64,000 nucleotides of DNA from Microbulbifer agarilyticus (GCF_001999945.1 NZ_CP019650.1:3029001-3093000); one strand, 5' to 3'; shown: positions 37,009 to 46,868, numbered from the stretch's first letter. Notes: generated by a model not told the origin, from the sequence alone. A program made the numbers and translations.

Positions 37009-38685
37009 TCAGATGGCAGTGAGATATCGCCTGGCGAACTTGGAATCCATTTTCTCCAGATCCACCACAACCAGGCCGTCGACCGAATCGCAGAAATCCG
37101 GGTCGATATTGAACGCATGAAAGCTGGTACCACCAGGAGTGGTAACCGCTGTGTACTTTTTGAAAAGTGGCGGCAAAACCGCACCCTCTTCCTTCAGGAT
37201 ATGTTTCAGCTGCAGCATATCCTCGTTTGCGCAGCCGGAAAGTGGCGGTAGATCCACCCGTTCCTCAACAAATGGCAGGCGCGCATTCCCCATCGGCCGC
37301 TCTGCGGCGAAGTGATGCAGGAAGTAGCGCACGATCGCGGATTTGGCGCGTCGAGAGAAGTTGCCAGGCATTGAAACCGGGCCAAACAGGAATCGCCGCT
37401 TACTACGTAAAATCCACTGACCAATACCGCACCACAGCAGATCCAACCCGCGGCTGCGCCAGTACTCTGGAAGTAGGAAGCTGCGCCCCAGCTCTGCAGA
37501 CCCGGGCAAGCATTCCTCCGGCGAGCGGGAATAATTGAACAGGGTCGTGGAATAGATTTCATCCGCAGCCAACCCATCCGTGCTTACCAAGCGGTAGGCA
37601 CCCGCGAGCTGCTGACGTTCCTTATCCCACAGCAGGAGATGGTCGTACCAGGCATCAAACGCATCCCAGTCGCGATTGTTGCCGGTGCCCTCACCCACTG
37701 CGCGAAACGCAATTTCACGCAGCCGCGACAACTCGCGCATTACCGGACAATCCGGTTGCTGGCGATACAGCTTCACTTCGAACTCCCCCTGCGCAACGAG
37801 AGTCTCGCAGCTGGCAAGACCTTTCGCGACATCGATCGGCGCTTCAGCCCCAGCAATTGGCTCCGGCGCCAACTCTTGCGGTTTCTTGTGCAGGCGATAA
37901 ACCTGTTTTTTCCACAGCTTCGCCTGAGCACGCGGCGTCATTGGCCACTGGCGATAATGCTCCGGTGCCACAGGTGCGCCTACACGGATATCGATTCCTC
38001 GGCTTACCTGTTTGAACATTTCCCGCACCAGCCACAAGGTGGACAGCGGCTTGTTGACCATGGACAGACCATACCACCATAAGGAATTTCGACCGCGTAC
38101 CTGCATCGGCAAAATCGATGCACAGGTCTTATCCGCAAAACGAATAAAGCCAGGGTTCCAGCGACCGTCGCGCACACCCTGTGCGGTAAGCCGCGAAACT
38201 TCACCTGCGGGGAATACGATGATGGCACCGCCTTCACGCAGGTAATCGTAGATTCCCTCCACATCCTCGCGACGGGTACGACCGTTAAAGTTATCCACTG
38301 GCAGTAAATAGCTGCGCAACGGCTCAATATTCCACAACAACTGGCTGGCGATCGCCTTCACGTCTTTACGCACCCGCGCCACCAGATCGATTAGTGCGAG
38401 CCCATCGAGGCTACCCAGAGGGTGGTTGGATACGATCACCAGCGGGCCGGTGGTAGGAATACGCTCAAGTTCCGCCAGATTAACGTCATAGCGGAAATCA
38501 AAGGAGCGGAAGACCTGGCGGATAAAGTCCAGCCCTCCCAGATGGGGAAAATCCTTACCAAATTGCTGCAGTTGCTGCTCGCAGCATATTTTTTTTACCG
38601 TGGCGGAGACCAACCGGCGCGCCGGACTTTTCGGCGCAGCGCTGTACCAGGGATTCTTTTGCAACAGGTTCTCGAGCTCAATCAT
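37009..38685 (-). CDS. OlsF-like double acyltransferase (PlsC-type plus GNAT-type domains)
   Basis: This 558-residue protein is a fusion. The N-terminal half (about 60-290) is a PlsC-like O-acyltransferase with VSNHPLGSLDG (NHxxxxD) and VFPAGEVSR. The C-terminal half (about 305-500) is an N-acyltransferase of the hemolysin-like GNAT type, with the conserved block AELGRSFLLPEYWRSRG and FGPVSMPGNFS. This combination matches OlsF, which makes ornithine lipids from ornithine and acyl-ACP. Ornithine lipid synthesis is thus likely but unproven. It shares four bases with the upstream metallophosphoesterase gene, indicating tight coupling. Confidence 0.8.
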   Translation of the reverse strand: MIELENLLQKNPWYSAAPKSPARRLVSATVKKICCEQQLQQFGKDFPHLGGLDFIRQVFRSFDFRYDVNLAELERIPTTGPLVIVSNHPLGSLDGLALIDLVARVRKDVKAIASQLLWNIEPLRSYLLPVDNFNGRTRREDVEGIYDYLREGGAIIVFPAGEVSRLTAQGVRDGRWNPGFIRFADKTCASILPMQVRGRNSLWWYGLSMVNKPLSTLWLVREMFKQVSRGIDIRVGAPVAPEHYRQWPMTPRAQAKLWKKQVYRLHKKPQELAPEPIAGAEAPIDVAKGLASCETLVAQGEFEVKLYRQQPDCPVMRELSRLREIAFRAVGEGTGNNRDWDAFDAWYDHLLLWDKERQQLAGAYRLVSTDGLAADEIYSTTLFNYSRSPEECLPGSAELGRSFLLPEYWRSRGLDLLWCGIGQWILRSKRRFLFGPVSMPGNFSRRAKSAIVRYFLHHFAAERPMGNARLPFVEERVDLPPLSGCANEDMLQLKHILKEEGAVLPPLFKKYTAVTTPGGTSFHAFNIDPDFCDSVDGLVVVDLEKMDSKFARRYLTAI

Positions 38686-39473
38686 GCGGCCACCGCTTCA
38701 GTCATAATTCGGGCAATCTTCGGTGTCTGATGCCAGTGCAATACGTTCAACGCGCCACTCTTTTCTTCCACAATGGCGGTCATTGAGTCGACCCAATCAC
38801 CACAGTTGGCGTAGGTCACTGCGCTGCTCTTAGAGGCGCTGTGACGGATACCGGCACGGTGAATGTGCCCACAGATCACGCCATCGAATCCACGGCGGGC
38901 GGTCTCACGAATTGCGACTTCTTCAAATTTATTCATCATGCGGCGGGCGGCATGCACGCGATTCTTCACATGATTGGCGAGAGACCACCAGGGCTTGTCA
39001 AAACGGCTGCGCCAGTAATTAATCCAGCGATTGATCCGCAACATCAGGTAATAGCTCTGATCACCAATGTGGTAGCTGACCGGATTGATTTCGATATGAT
39101 GTTCGAACTGATCGCCGTGGGTAACCCAGTAGCGTTTGCCATCGTTCGTGGTGTGGGTCCATTCGCGCTCAACACGGATATTGCCCAGACGCTTGCCCGC
39201 CCAGCTGCGCATTGGGGCATCGTGATTACCGGGAACATAGATGATTTCGGGTGTGTTACTGCCTAATTCAGACAGCATCCCAAGCAACAGGGAGGAGGCA
39301 TGACACCAGCTTCCCTTACCTTGGGAAAGCGCCTTCATGTCAAAAATATCGCCCACCAGATACACCGTATCGGCGGTATTCTGGGCCAGAAAGTCTGCCA
39401 ACCGCTGCGGCTCGCTGTCCCGGCTACCCAGGTGTACGTCAGAGATCCACAGTGCGCGATATCGATTTCTCAT
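38682..39473 (-). CDS. Metallophosphoesterase of the UDP-2,3-diacylglucosamine diphosphatase-like type
   Basis: This 263-residue calcineurin-like phosphoesterase shows the full metal-binding order: SDVHLG (Asp, His), GDIFD, GNHD, a His in THGDQFEHH and GHIHRAG. The arrangement with a helical insert around RINRWINYWRSRFDKPW resembles the LpxH-like family (UDP-2,3-diacylglucosamine diphosphatase-like), some members of which act on other lipid pyrophosphates or phosphates. Its stop overlaps the start of the OlsF-like gene by four bases, so a role in lipid metabolism is supported by context. The specific substrate is unknown. Confidence 0.83.
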   Translation of the reverse strand: MRNRYRALWISDVHLGSRDSEPQRLADFLAQNTADTVYLVGDIFDMKALSQGKGSWCHASSLLLGMLSELGSNTPEIIYVPGNHDAPMRSWAGKRLGNIRVEREWTHTTNDGKRYWVTHGDQFEHHIEINPVSYHIGDQSYYLMLRINRWINYWRSRFDKPWWSLANHVKNRVHAARRMMNKFEEVAIRETARRGFDGVICGHIHRAGIRHSASKSSAVTYANCGDWVDSMTAIVEEKSGALNVLHWHQTPKIARIMTEAVAA

Positions 39474-39631
39474 TAGCTCGTCCCATCATCGTTGGTTCGG
39501 ACCACATCCGATGACATGAGACTTTGCTTGAGTTTTCTTACAAACCGGCGGCTGTTTCTTGAAGCTTCTATTGCAAACCTAGCTAGAGGAGGAAAGATGC
39601 GAAGGAATCGGTGTTCCTGAAGAACAAGATT

Positions 39632-40444
39632 CTAATTGCGTACCCGCTGAATCCTTTCCAGCCGGGAAATACTGCCAAGGTAGTCCTCCCAGCTGGCCTC
39701 CAGTTCCGCCGTCTGGAAGCGCTGATACTTCTCACGATCCAGCCAGTAGACTCGCGTGCGCACGCGACGCAAATCGATCATCGGCAGCTGGTCAATGGCC
39801 GCAGAACCCCGTTTGAAGACAGAACCCGCGCGGGAGTTCTGCACCATGTCGCTGACAATGGTCAAGTGCACGTTTTGCGCCGCCGGATCCAGATGATTAA
39901 GCGCGGCGACATCCGATAGCGCCTCATAAATTGGCGACACCGGTTGTGCTTCACCCGTCACAGCTCGGCCGATGGCGCGATCCAGTGGCTGGGCAAAGCG
40001 CTGCTTGTACAGAGCATCCACAAACTGCTGATTGGCCGTCAGCGCACTGACTTCCTTCCCCGAATGCGGCTTACACAAATCGATCACCGGTTCGGAAAGC
40101 CCGTTGTAGTGATCATCCAACACGAAGATCGAGAAGCGGTCGTTGACCGCAGCGGACGCCAGTAGGTCGGAAATATGCGTTTTCAGAAAATGGACCTGAT
40201 GCGCAGACATGGTATCCGACGCATCAATCACCACCAGATGCTGGGCAAAGCGCGGCAGGTGTGGGTTACACAGAGTCACTGCATCAAAATCCCGTGCCGG
40301 CGAGCGCACCACCTTCAGTGCAAACACCGCCAGTGCCAACAGGATGACCAGACCCAGGGCAAACACCAGCACACCCTTTTTGTCTTCGCTGGAGAAACGC
40401 CCGCGGCGACTGCTGCGGAGCCTTGTTCGACGCACTCCAGCCAT
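39632..40444 (-). CDS. Membrane-anchored von Willebrand A-like protein
   Basis: This 270-residue protein has a very Arg-rich start, one membrane helix (about 24-44) and a domain with VWA features. HLVVIDASDTMSAHQ gives a MIDAS-like D-x-S-x-T (Asp74, Ser76, Thr78), and HLTIVSDMVQNS near residue 195 could supply the later Asp. No cysteine-rich or catalytic motif is seen. It is encoded directly after the 457-residue coiled-coil membrane protein, overlapping it by one base, so the two products almost certainly work together. I do not recognise the pair. A role in recognising or gating something at the membrane is speculation. Confidence 0.65.
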   Translation of the reverse strand: MAGVRRTRLRSSRRGRFSSEDKKGVLVFALGLVILLALAVFALKVVRSPARDFDAVTLCNPHLPRFAQHLVVIDASDTMSAHQVHFLKTHISDLLASAAVNDRFSIFVLDDHYNGLSEPVIDLCKPHSGKEVSALTANQQFVDALYKQRFAQPLDRAIGRAVTGEAQPVSPIYEALSDVAALNHLDPAAQNVHLTIVSDMVQNSRAGSVFKRGSAAIDQLPMIDLRRVRTRVYWLDREKYQRFQTAELEASWEDYLGSISRLERIQRVRN

Positions 40445-41817
40445 CAGCCTCTCCGCAAACCGTGATCCAACTCAAGCTTGTCCACAAGCTCGGAAAGGGC
40501 TGCCTGAATCGTCTCGCAGCGGCGGTTCACCACATCGATCGCACCGGTGTAGGTGTGATCCAGTTCGTCCATCACCTGCTCGAAGGTCGCCAGATCCTGT
40601 TTATGCTGTTCCAGTCCCGTGGTATTTAGGCGGGGCAACTTTTCCAGCTCAAAGCGCAGAAGCTCTCCGAAGTAGGCGGAGCGGCGATTCATCATGCGCG
40701 CAGAATAAGACTGATAGTAACGAACGAGTTCATCCAGCAAGCCCTGCGCCTTGATAATATCTTCGTGGTAGTGCCGATGAATTTCTTCGCTCCGCTCAAT
40801 ACTCGCCTTGAACTGGATAAACTGCGCGCGAATGGTTTTTTCCGTATCGGAAATACCATCCTGCATTTCTTCCGCCATCTGGTTAACACTATCAATCGCA
40901 TCTTCGTGTGCATCGCGCCACGCCGCATGCTGGGATTTAACGCGCCGGGTAACCGATGTATATCCCGGGTAGCGGTCATCCACCACAAAGAACTTTGCCG
41001 TCAACAGCACCAGGGCAATACCACTGACCACTACCATGATCCACGAGTTGAAATCCTGAATACCCATCGGCTGCGCCTGCAGTGTGCTCATCGCCACCTG
41101 CGACGCGGTAAATGGATCAGCCTCCAGTGCCTCACGGTAGTGCCCCACGCCGAGCACAAACACTCCTGACGCTAACAACACCGCACCAAACAACACCCCG
41201 GCACCGATTTTTCTCAGCGCGTTTAAGTGAAAACAATGCCGTAGGGAAAAGGCCAGAAAGGCTGCAAACCCCAGGTTAATCATGGAAATGATAAACGCCT
41301 GAAAAAAACCACCGACTAGGCCCAGCGCGCTGCCTTTTGACAGGAAGAAGGCATTCAATACGGTTTCAAGAATGACGATGAAAAATACAATGGAAAAATG
41401 CAGCAGTTTGGACTCGCGGTACACCGCTTCTCGGGTAAGCCCATTGCGCTCCCGAAACATTTCCAGGTCCATGCGCAATGCCGAGTATTCCTGTGCACGC
41501 TGCTTGATACCGCTTACCAGATTGGCCAGGCGTGCAGCGACGGATTTTTCCACCAGCGATTCGGTGTTTTTCATTTCCTGATAGAGCTGGCGAATGTCCA
41601 CGTCGCTGCGATCCGCAAGCTCCTTGTCGAGCTCACCCTGGCGGTTCTCGTGGACTCGACCGATGATTTCCCGCACAACATAAGAGCGCATACTCTCTTC
41701 GCTGTCGGTATGATTGCGTCGGTCGACTTCGGGGATGCCCGCTTTCACATCGCGTTCGACGCGCTGCTCAATTTTCAGGGCGGTAATAGCGGCTTTGGTG
41801 GCCGGGATTGAGGTCAT
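40444..41817 (-). CDS. Four-helix membrane protein with coiled-coil flanks, unknown function
   Basis: This 457-residue protein has no family I can name. It is organised as a long charged helical N-terminal part (about 15-135), four hydrophobic segments (about 139-159, 167-193, 204-224 and 257-277) and a C-terminal helical part of about 180 residues with heptad-like patterns such as VNQMAEEMQDGISDTEKTI. Both ends are probably cytoplasmic. It overlaps the downstream VWA-like gene by one base. The pair stands between housekeeping genes with a terminator upstream (42037), so it forms its own two-gene unit. Confidence 0.65.
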   Translation of the reverse strand: MTSIPATKAAITALKIEQRVERDVKAGIPEVDRRNHTDSEESMRSYVVREIIGRVHENRQGELDKELADRSDVDIRQLYQEMKNTESLVEKSVAARLANLVSGIKQRAQEYSALRMDLEMFRERNGLTREAVYRESKLLHFSIVFFIVILETVLNAFFLSKGSALGLVGGFFQAFIISMINLGFAAFLAFSLRHCFHLNALRKIGAGVLFGAVLLASGVFVLGVGHYREALEADPFTASQVAMSTLQAQPMGIQDFNSWIMVVVSGIALVLLTAKFFVVDDRYPGYTSVTRRVKSQHAAWRDAHEDAIDSVNQMAEEMQDGISDTEKTIRAQFIQFKASIERSEEIHRHYHEDIIKAQGLLDELVRYYQSYSARMMNRRSAYFGELLRFELEKLPRLNTTGLEQHKQDLATFEQVMDELDHTYTGAIDVVNRRCETIQAALSELVDKLELDHGLRRG

Positions 41818-42036
41818 GAGATCACCTAAAAACTTCCACTACATTTTAGGTTGTCGGGATTTTATCCATCCCTCTCTCAGAATAGACTGCCGCCACGCGC
41901 GCATGCCGGCAATGCGATAAATGGCGCAGATTTGAGGCCTCCGGCGCCACAAGCGCAGTACATTGTCGCGGGAATAAACAATTTGGCGGTAGCAGCCGAC
42001 AGGGCTGACAAATCGACGCGCTCGTATTGCGGGCAT

Positions 42037-42065
42037 AAAAAAACGGGCCGCGCGGCCCGTTTTTT
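42037..42065. terminator. Intrinsic terminator of the DUF1820 gene
   Basis: AAACGGGCCGC and GCGGCCCGTTT form an extended perfect GC stem, with A and T runs on the two sides. It begins about 20 bases past the stop of the leftward DUF1820 gene and separates it from the coiled-coil/VWA unit. Confidence 0.85.
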
Positions 42066-42084
42066 GGTGAACAAGGACAAAGCC

Positions 42085-42417
42085 TTACTCGGAGTCGCTG
42101 GGGCGACGCATCGGCGCGGGGAATGGGAACTGGGCCACTTTGTCGCCCTTCACGTCGTGAACCTTACCTACGCCCTCTTTCTCCACCTCGTCAATCCGCA
42201 CAATGCTGTGCATGGGAATATAGGAACGCTTCACCGAGGAGAACTCGGTTTTCAGCTTCTCTTCACTGGGGTCGACCACCAGCTGGGACTTTTCCCCGAA
42301 CACAAACTCTTCCACCTCGACGAAGCCATACATCTCGCTTTGGTAGATGGCGCGCGCGTAAAGCTCGAACACCTGGTTCTGATTGTGAAAAATGACTTTG
42401 TAGATTGGGTTTGCCAT
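42085..42417 (-). CDS. DUF1820-family protein
   Basis: This 110-residue soluble protein matches the DUF1820 family by its start MANPIYKVIFHNQNQVFELYA, the GFVEVEEFVFGEKSQLVVDP segment and the downstream PMHSIVRIDEVEKEG. Its function is not known. The family usually sits beside miaB in gammaproteobacteria, as here, where it is divergent from miaB. Confidence 0.88.
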   Translation of the reverse strand: MANPIYKVIFHNQNQVFELYARAIYQSEMYGFVEVEEFVFGEKSQLVVDPSEEKLKTEFSSVKRSYIPMHSIVRIDEVEKEGVGKVHDVKGDKVAQFPFPAPMRRPSDSE

Positions 42418-42546
42418 AGATTGCTCAATGCCGGGGCTTATGCGGATGCCCCATGAATACTAGTGTGCAGGCGGGCTGCCCCGCGAAAAGCGCGGAAGAT
42501 TATCACTCTCGCCTGCCCCCGTCTATGCAGCCTCCAGAGGGGTCGG

Positions 42547-42552
42547 TATAAT
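42547..42552 (+). promoter_or_regulatory. Candidate miaB -10 element
   Basis: A perfect TATAAT lies within the short inverted repeat GGTCGG...CCGACC, 41 bases before the miaB ATG. No good -35 is present at 16-18 bases upstream (TATGCA at 17). Confidence 0.35.
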
Positions 42553-42593
42553 GCCCGACCTTTTGAATTGACCAGTTTTTAACCAGGCGCATC

Positions 42594-43985
42594 ATGTCCA
42601 CCGAGAAGTCCTCCGAATTATCCGAAAAACCGGTGAAAAAGCTCTTCATCAAGACCCACGGCTGTCAGATGAACGAGTACGACTCTGCCCGTATGCGGGA
42701 CCTGCTGGGGGAATCCCACCAGATGGTACCCACCGACGATCCCGAAGAAGCGGACGTACTGCTGGTAAACACCTGTTCTATCCGCGAGAAGGCTCAGGAA
42801 AAATTGTTCCACCAGCTCGGCCGCTGGAAGCACCTCAAGGAAAAGAATCCCGAACTGGTGATCGGCGTCGGCGGCTGCGTGGCCAGCCAGGAAGGCGAAG
42901 CCATCGCCAAGCGCGCTCCTTACGTGGACCTGGTATTCGGCCCGCAGACCCTGCACCGCCTGCCGGAGATGATGGAAACCAAGAAGCAGGAAAGCGGCGC
43001 GATCGTGGTTGATGTGTCCTTCCCCGAAATCGAGAAATTTGACCGCCTGCCGCAGCCGGAAGCCGACGGTGTAAGCGCTTTCGTCTCTATCATGGAAGGT
43101 TGCTCCAAGTACTGCACCTTCTGTGTTGTGCCCTATACCCGCGGTGAAGAAGTGAGCCGCCCGGTGGCAGACGTGCTGGAAGAAGTGGCGCACCTGGCTG
43201 ACCAGGGTGTGCGCGAAGTAAACCTACTGGGCCAGAACGTAAATGCATACCGTGCACCCGGTGAAGATGGCCAGTTCGTAGACTTCGCCGAGCTGATCAC
43301 TTACGTGGCGGCGATCGACGGTATCGACCGCATCCGCTACACCACTTCGCACCCAGTTGAATTCTCCGATGCGCTGATCGATGTGTACGCGGAAGTGCCG
43401 GAGCTGGTGAACCACTTGCACCTGCCGGTTCAAAGTGGCTCCGACCGTATTCTGATGGCGATGAAACGCGGCCACACGGCCCTGGAATATAAATCCAAGA
43501 TTCGCCGTTTGAAGACGATCCGCCCGGATATCTGCCTGTCCTCCGACTTTATTATCGGTTTCCCGGGTGAGACCGAGCGTGACTTTGAAGCCACCATGAA
43601 ACTGATTCAGGACGTGGGCTTCGATATTTCGTTCAGCTTTATTTACTCCCCACGCCCGGGCACTCCGGCTGCGGACCTGCCGGACGACACGCCGGAAGAG
43701 ATCAAGAAGCAACGCCTGCAACTGCTGCAACACCGTATCAACCAGCAGGCTCGGGAAATCGCTCGCCGCATGGTTGGGAATGTGGAGCGCGTTCTGGTCA
43801 GCGGCGTATCCAAGAAGGACCCGGGCCAGCTGCAAGGCCGTACCGAGAACAACCGTGTGGTCAACTTCCGCTGTGACCAGCTGGAGCTGATCGGTAAGTT
43901 TGCCGACGTTGTGATTGAGGAAGCGCTGCCTAATTCTCTGCGCGGGACCTTGGTAGCTTCTGAGCTGGACGGCCCTCTGAACTGA
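42594..43985 (+). CDS. miaB: tRNA-2-methylthio-N6-dimethylallyladenosine synthase MiaB
   Basis: This 463-residue radical-SAM methylthiotransferase adds the 2-methylthio group to i6A37 of tRNAs reading UNN codons. The N-terminal UPF0004 domain carries the three cysteines of the auxiliary cluster (in [15 protein letters not shown] and GGCVAS). The radical-SAM motif is CSKYCTFC (about 168-175), followed by VVPYTRG. The C-terminal TRAM domain (about 390-455) includes [11 protein letters not shown]. It is upstream of phoH-ybeY-corC-lnt, the conserved order. Confidence 0.96.
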   Translation: MSTEKSSELSEKPVKKLFIKTHGCQMNEYDSARMRDLLGESHQMVPTDDPEEADVLLVNTCSIREKAQEKLFHQLGRWKHLKEKNPELVIGVGGCVASQEGEAIAKRAPYVDLVFGPQTLHRLPEMMETKKQESGAIVVDVSFPEIEKFDRLPQPEADGVSAFVSIMEGCSKYCTFCVVPYTRGEEVSRPVADVLEEVAHLADQGVREVNLLGQNVNAYRAPGEDGQFVDFAELITYVAAIDGIDRIRYTTSHPVEFSDALIDVYAEVPELVNHLHLPVQSGSDRILMAMKRGHTALEYKSKIRRLKTIRPDICLSSDFIIGFPGETERDFEATMKLIQDVGFDISFSFIYSPRPGTPAADLPDDTPEEIKKQRLQLLQHRINQQAREIARRMVGNVERVLVSGVSKKDPGQLQGRTENNRVVNFRCDQLELIGKFADVVIEEALPNSLRGTLVASELDGPLN

Positions 43986-44033
43986 TCTGATGGACCCTAC
44001 TCGCTAACGTCAGGGTCCGCGGCCCAAAGCTAA

Positions 44034-44147
44034 GGCGCTGATGCCGGGATTCGTTTCCGGGACCGTACGCGGCCAAGGATGGCCGCGTCCGAGCGCACAG
44101 GGATGTGCTTGTAGCGTGTCCCGGAAACGAATCCCGGCAGCAGCGCC
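44034..44147 (+). repeat. Structured intergenic element, copy 3
   Basis: Nearly perfect outer arms, GGCGCTGATGCCGGGATTCG... and its complement at the right end, enclose ACGCGGCCAAGGATGGCCGC (loop AAGGA) and GCACAGGGATGTGC (loop GGGA). The second hairpin is a close match to the CsrA consensus. It lies between miaB and phoH, 48 bases after the miaB stop. Confidence 0.88.
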
Positions 44148-44322
44148 GCCACCGGAGAAGCGACGAAGTAACAAAGTCACCAAACCGGTCACGAGCGAAA
44201 AACCTTCATACTCCAGTGTTATAAGCCACCGAACTGTTTAGAACCCATTCGTCACAAAGCGCCCTTTCCCATTGTGCCGAAATGGGTATAACCTACAGAC
44301 TGAACCCCCAGACAAAAGGTGC

Positions 44323-45405
44323 ATGGAAACCAATTTGGAAACACAAGCCCTCGCTCACAGCATCACCCTTGAGCCCAACGACGCCCGCCGCCTGGCCAAC
44401 CTCTGTGGCCAATTTGATCAACACCTGCGCCAGATTGAACAGCGACTGGATATTGAAATCCGCAATCGCGGCAATCAGTTCGCGTTCTACGGTGACGCCA
44501 AGTCCGCACGCGCAGCCGGTGAGATCATCAGCAGTCTGTATAAGGAAACCGGTGGCAAAAACAGCCTGACACCAGACGAGATCCATCTCGCCCTGCAGCA
44601 GTCCGGGGTGGAAGAGCTGATGAACGGTGGCGAGAAGGCCGCTGAAGGTGAAGGCGACCAAGTAGTCCTGATTCGCACCAAAAAGTGTTCCGTACGCCCG
44701 CGTGGGGTTAACCAGCGCAAATACGTGCGTGCGGTACAGAGCAACGATATCAACTTCGGTATCGGCCCCGCCGGTACCGGTAAAACCTACCTGGCCGTAG
44801 CCTGTGCGGTAGAAGCACTGCTCAAGGATCAGGTAGAGCGCATCCTGCTGGTACGCCCGGCGGTAGAAGCCGGCGAAAAACTGGGCTTCCTGCCCGGTGA
44901 CCTGAGCCAGAAGGTCGACCCCTACCTGCGCCCCTTGTACGACGCACTCTACGAAATGCTCGGTTTTGAAACCGTCGACAAGCTGATTGAGCGCAACGTG
45001 ATTGAGGTTGCACCGCTCGCGTATATGCGCGGTCGTACCCTGAACAACGCCTTCGTGATTCTCGACGAAAGCCAGAACACCACCCGCGAGCAGATGAAAA
45101 TGTTCCTGACCCGTATCGGGTTTGGCTCTACCGCGGTGATCACCGGTGACCCCAGCCAGATCGACCTGCCCCGCGGACAGGCCTCCGGCCTGCGCCACGC
45201 GATTGAGGTGCTGGGCAAGGTCAACGGCATCAGTTTCACCCATTTCGGTGCCAAAGACGTGGTTCGCCACCCACTGGTACAGCGCATCGTCGAAGCCTAC
45301 GACGTGCACGAAGCAGAAGTGGAAGCCGAGCAACAGGCCGAACGCGCCGCGCGTAAAGCCGCCGCGCTCGAAGCCGCTGGCCGCGCTGGAGAAGATGCGG
45401 CCTAA
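44323..45405 (+). CDS. ybeZ: PhoH-like ATPase (YbeZ)
   Basis: This 360-residue P-loop ATPase starts at [10 protein letters not shown]; 17 further open codons upstream lack family character. An N-terminal KH-like part precedes Walker A GPAGTGKT (148-155). Walker B and neighbouring motifs read [22 protein letters not shown], and [12 protein letters not shown] is strongly conserved. YbeZ interacts with the endoribonuclease YbeY and is thought to help 16S rRNA maturation and ribosome quality control. The gene overlaps ybeY by 11 bases if the upstream ybeY start is used. Its C-terminal tail is rich in Glu, Ala and Arg. Confidence 0.93.
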   Translation: METNLETQALAHSITLEPNDARRLANLCGQFDQHLRQIEQRLDIEIRNRGNQFAFYGDAKSARAAGEIISSLYKETGGKNSLTPDEIHLALQQSGVEELMNGGEKAAEGEGDQVVLIRTKKCSVRPRGVNQRKYVRAVQSNDINFGIGPAGTGKTYLAVACAVEALLKDQVERILLVRPAVEAGEKLGFLPGDLSQKVDPYLRPLYDALYEMLGFETVDKLIERNVIEVAPLAYMRGRTLNNAFVILDESQNTTREQMKMFLTRIGFGSTAVITGDPSQIDLPRGQASGLRHAIEVLGKVNGISFTHFGAKDVVRHPLVQRIVEAYDVHEAEVEAEQQAERAARKAAALEAAGRAGEDAA

Positions 45406-45931
45406 GGCCGCGCCCATGAACGCCACCCTATCTGAGAGCCAGTCGGCCTCGCCCGCGGACATCCAGCTGGATGTTCAGCGGGCCACCACACACACCGCCC
45501 TACCCAGCGACGAGGACTTGGCCCTCTGGGCCGCCGCCGCTGTGGGCACGCACCGCGCTGAAGCTGAGATTTCCCTGCGTATCGTCGATGAAGACGAGAG
45601 TCAGGCGCTCAACAGCCAATATCGTGGCAAAGACAAACCCACCAATGTGCTCTCGTTTCCCGCCGATATCCCGCCGGAACTCGGCCTGCCCCTGCTGGGC
45701 GACCTGGTGATTTGCGCCCAGGTAGTGGCGCGAGAAGCGGAACAGCAGCACAAAGCATGTTCGGCCCACTGGGCACACATGGTGGTCCATGGCACACTGC
45801 ATCTATTGGGTTACGACCATATCGAGGACGATGAAGCCGAGATCATGGAAAATCTCGAAACCCGGATACTGGCAGGACTTGGGATCGACGATCCCTACCA
45901 GCCAACTGAAGCGCCCACAAAAGGCGTCTAA
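45395..45931 (+). CDS. ybeY: Endoribonuclease YbeY
   Basis: This protein of about 178 residues is the zinc-dependent endoribonuclease needed for 16S rRNA 3'-end maturation and 70S quality control. The zinc motif [14 protein letters not shown] has the three His of the family HGxLHLxGYDH, and NVLSFP is conserved in the N-terminal half. I use the ATG at 45395 (GGAG just upstream, overlap with phoH); an ATG at 45416 is an alternative and shortens the protein by seven residues. The neighbour YbeZ is its known partner. Confidence 0.92.
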   Translation: MRPKAAPMNATLSESQSASPADIQLDVQRATTHTALPSDEDLALWAAAAVGTHRAEAEISLRIVDEDESQALNSQYRGKDKPTNVLSFPADIPPELGLPLLGDLVICAQVVAREAEQQHKACSAHWAHMVVHGTLHLLGYDHIEDDEAEIMENLETRILAGLGIDDPYQPTEAPTKGV

Positions 45932-45971
45932 ATAGACAAATGACAAACGGAATCGACGAGTAAAGCGGAGT

Positions 45972-46868
45972 ATGGCCACATCCATGACCACCGACGAACC
46001 CCCAAGTAGCTCCTCTTCCAACCGCCCTCGGTCGGGGGAGAAAAACTGGTTGGAGAAAATATTGGGCGCCTTTTCGCAAGAGCCCAAATCCCGTGATGAG
46101 CTACTAGAAATCATCAAGGACGCCGCCGAAAACAAGGTGGTGGACGCCGAGGCATTAACCATCATCGAAGGTGCGCTGGACGTTTCCAGCCAGCAGGTGC
46201 GGGAAATCATGATTCCGCGCTCGCAGATGGTGGTCGTCAGTATCGAAGACTGCCCCAAAGACTTCCTTCCCAAGATCATCGAATCCGGCCACTCCCGCTT
46301 CCCGGTCGTGGGCGAAAGTATCGACGATATCCGCGGTATCCTGCTGGCCAAAGACCTGCTGCCGCTGGTATTGAAGGGTGTGGATGAATTCCGTCTGGAA
46401 GACCATATCCGCCCCGCCAACATCATCCCCGAAAGCAAACGCCTGAATATCCTGCTGAAGGAATTCCGCGAAAACCGCTATCACATGGCGGTCGTCATCG
46501 ACGAATACGGTGGCGTCTCGGGCGTGGTGACTATTGAAGATATCCTCGAAGAAATCGTCGGCGAAATCGAAGACGAGACGGACGAGGAAGAAGAAGATAG
46601 CTTCATCCGCAAGGTGAGCGACAACGACTATGTCGTTAAGGCACTCACCCCCATTGAGGAATTTAACGAGTTCTTCGCCTGTGAGTTCAGCGACGAGGAA
46701 TTCGATACCGTGGGCGGCCTGATCATGCAGTCCTTTGGCCACCTGCCCGGGCGGGATGAAATCACCAAGCTCGGAGATTTCCAGTTCCGCGTTCTTTACG
46801 CCGACAACCGGCAGATCCATCTGCTGCGCGTGAGTCGGTTCGACAAGCCCGCTGAAGAAGATGGCTGA
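45972..46868 (+). CDS. corC: CorC/HlyC-family CBS-domain protein (YbeX)
   Basis: This 298-residue protein has a Ser-rich start, a helical linker ending with VREIMIPRSQMVVV and a pair of CBS domains (about 70-195). A C-terminal CorC_HlyC transporter-associated domain (about 205-290) includes DEEFDTVGGLIM and LPGRDEI. In E. coli, YbeX is linked to magnesium/cobalt efflux and to ribosome homeostasis. A pair of ATG codons (45972, 45984) are possible starts; the ribosome site GGAG is close to the first. Its stop overlaps the lnt ATG by one base. Confidence 0.9.
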   Translation: MATSMTTDEPPSSSSSNRPRSGEKNWLEKILGAFSQEPKSRDELLEIIKDAAENKVVDAEALTIIEGALDVSSQQVREIMIPRSQMVVVSIEDCPKDFLPKIIESGHSRFPVVGESIDDIRGILLAKDLLPLVLKGVDEFRLEDHIRPANIIPESKRLNILLKEFRENRYHMAVVIDEYGGVSGVVTIEDILEEIVGEIEDETDEEEEDSFIRKVSDNDYVVKALTPIEEFNEFFACEFSDEEFDTVGGLIMQSFGHLPGRDEITKLGDFQFRVLYADNRQIHLLRVSRFDKPAEEDG

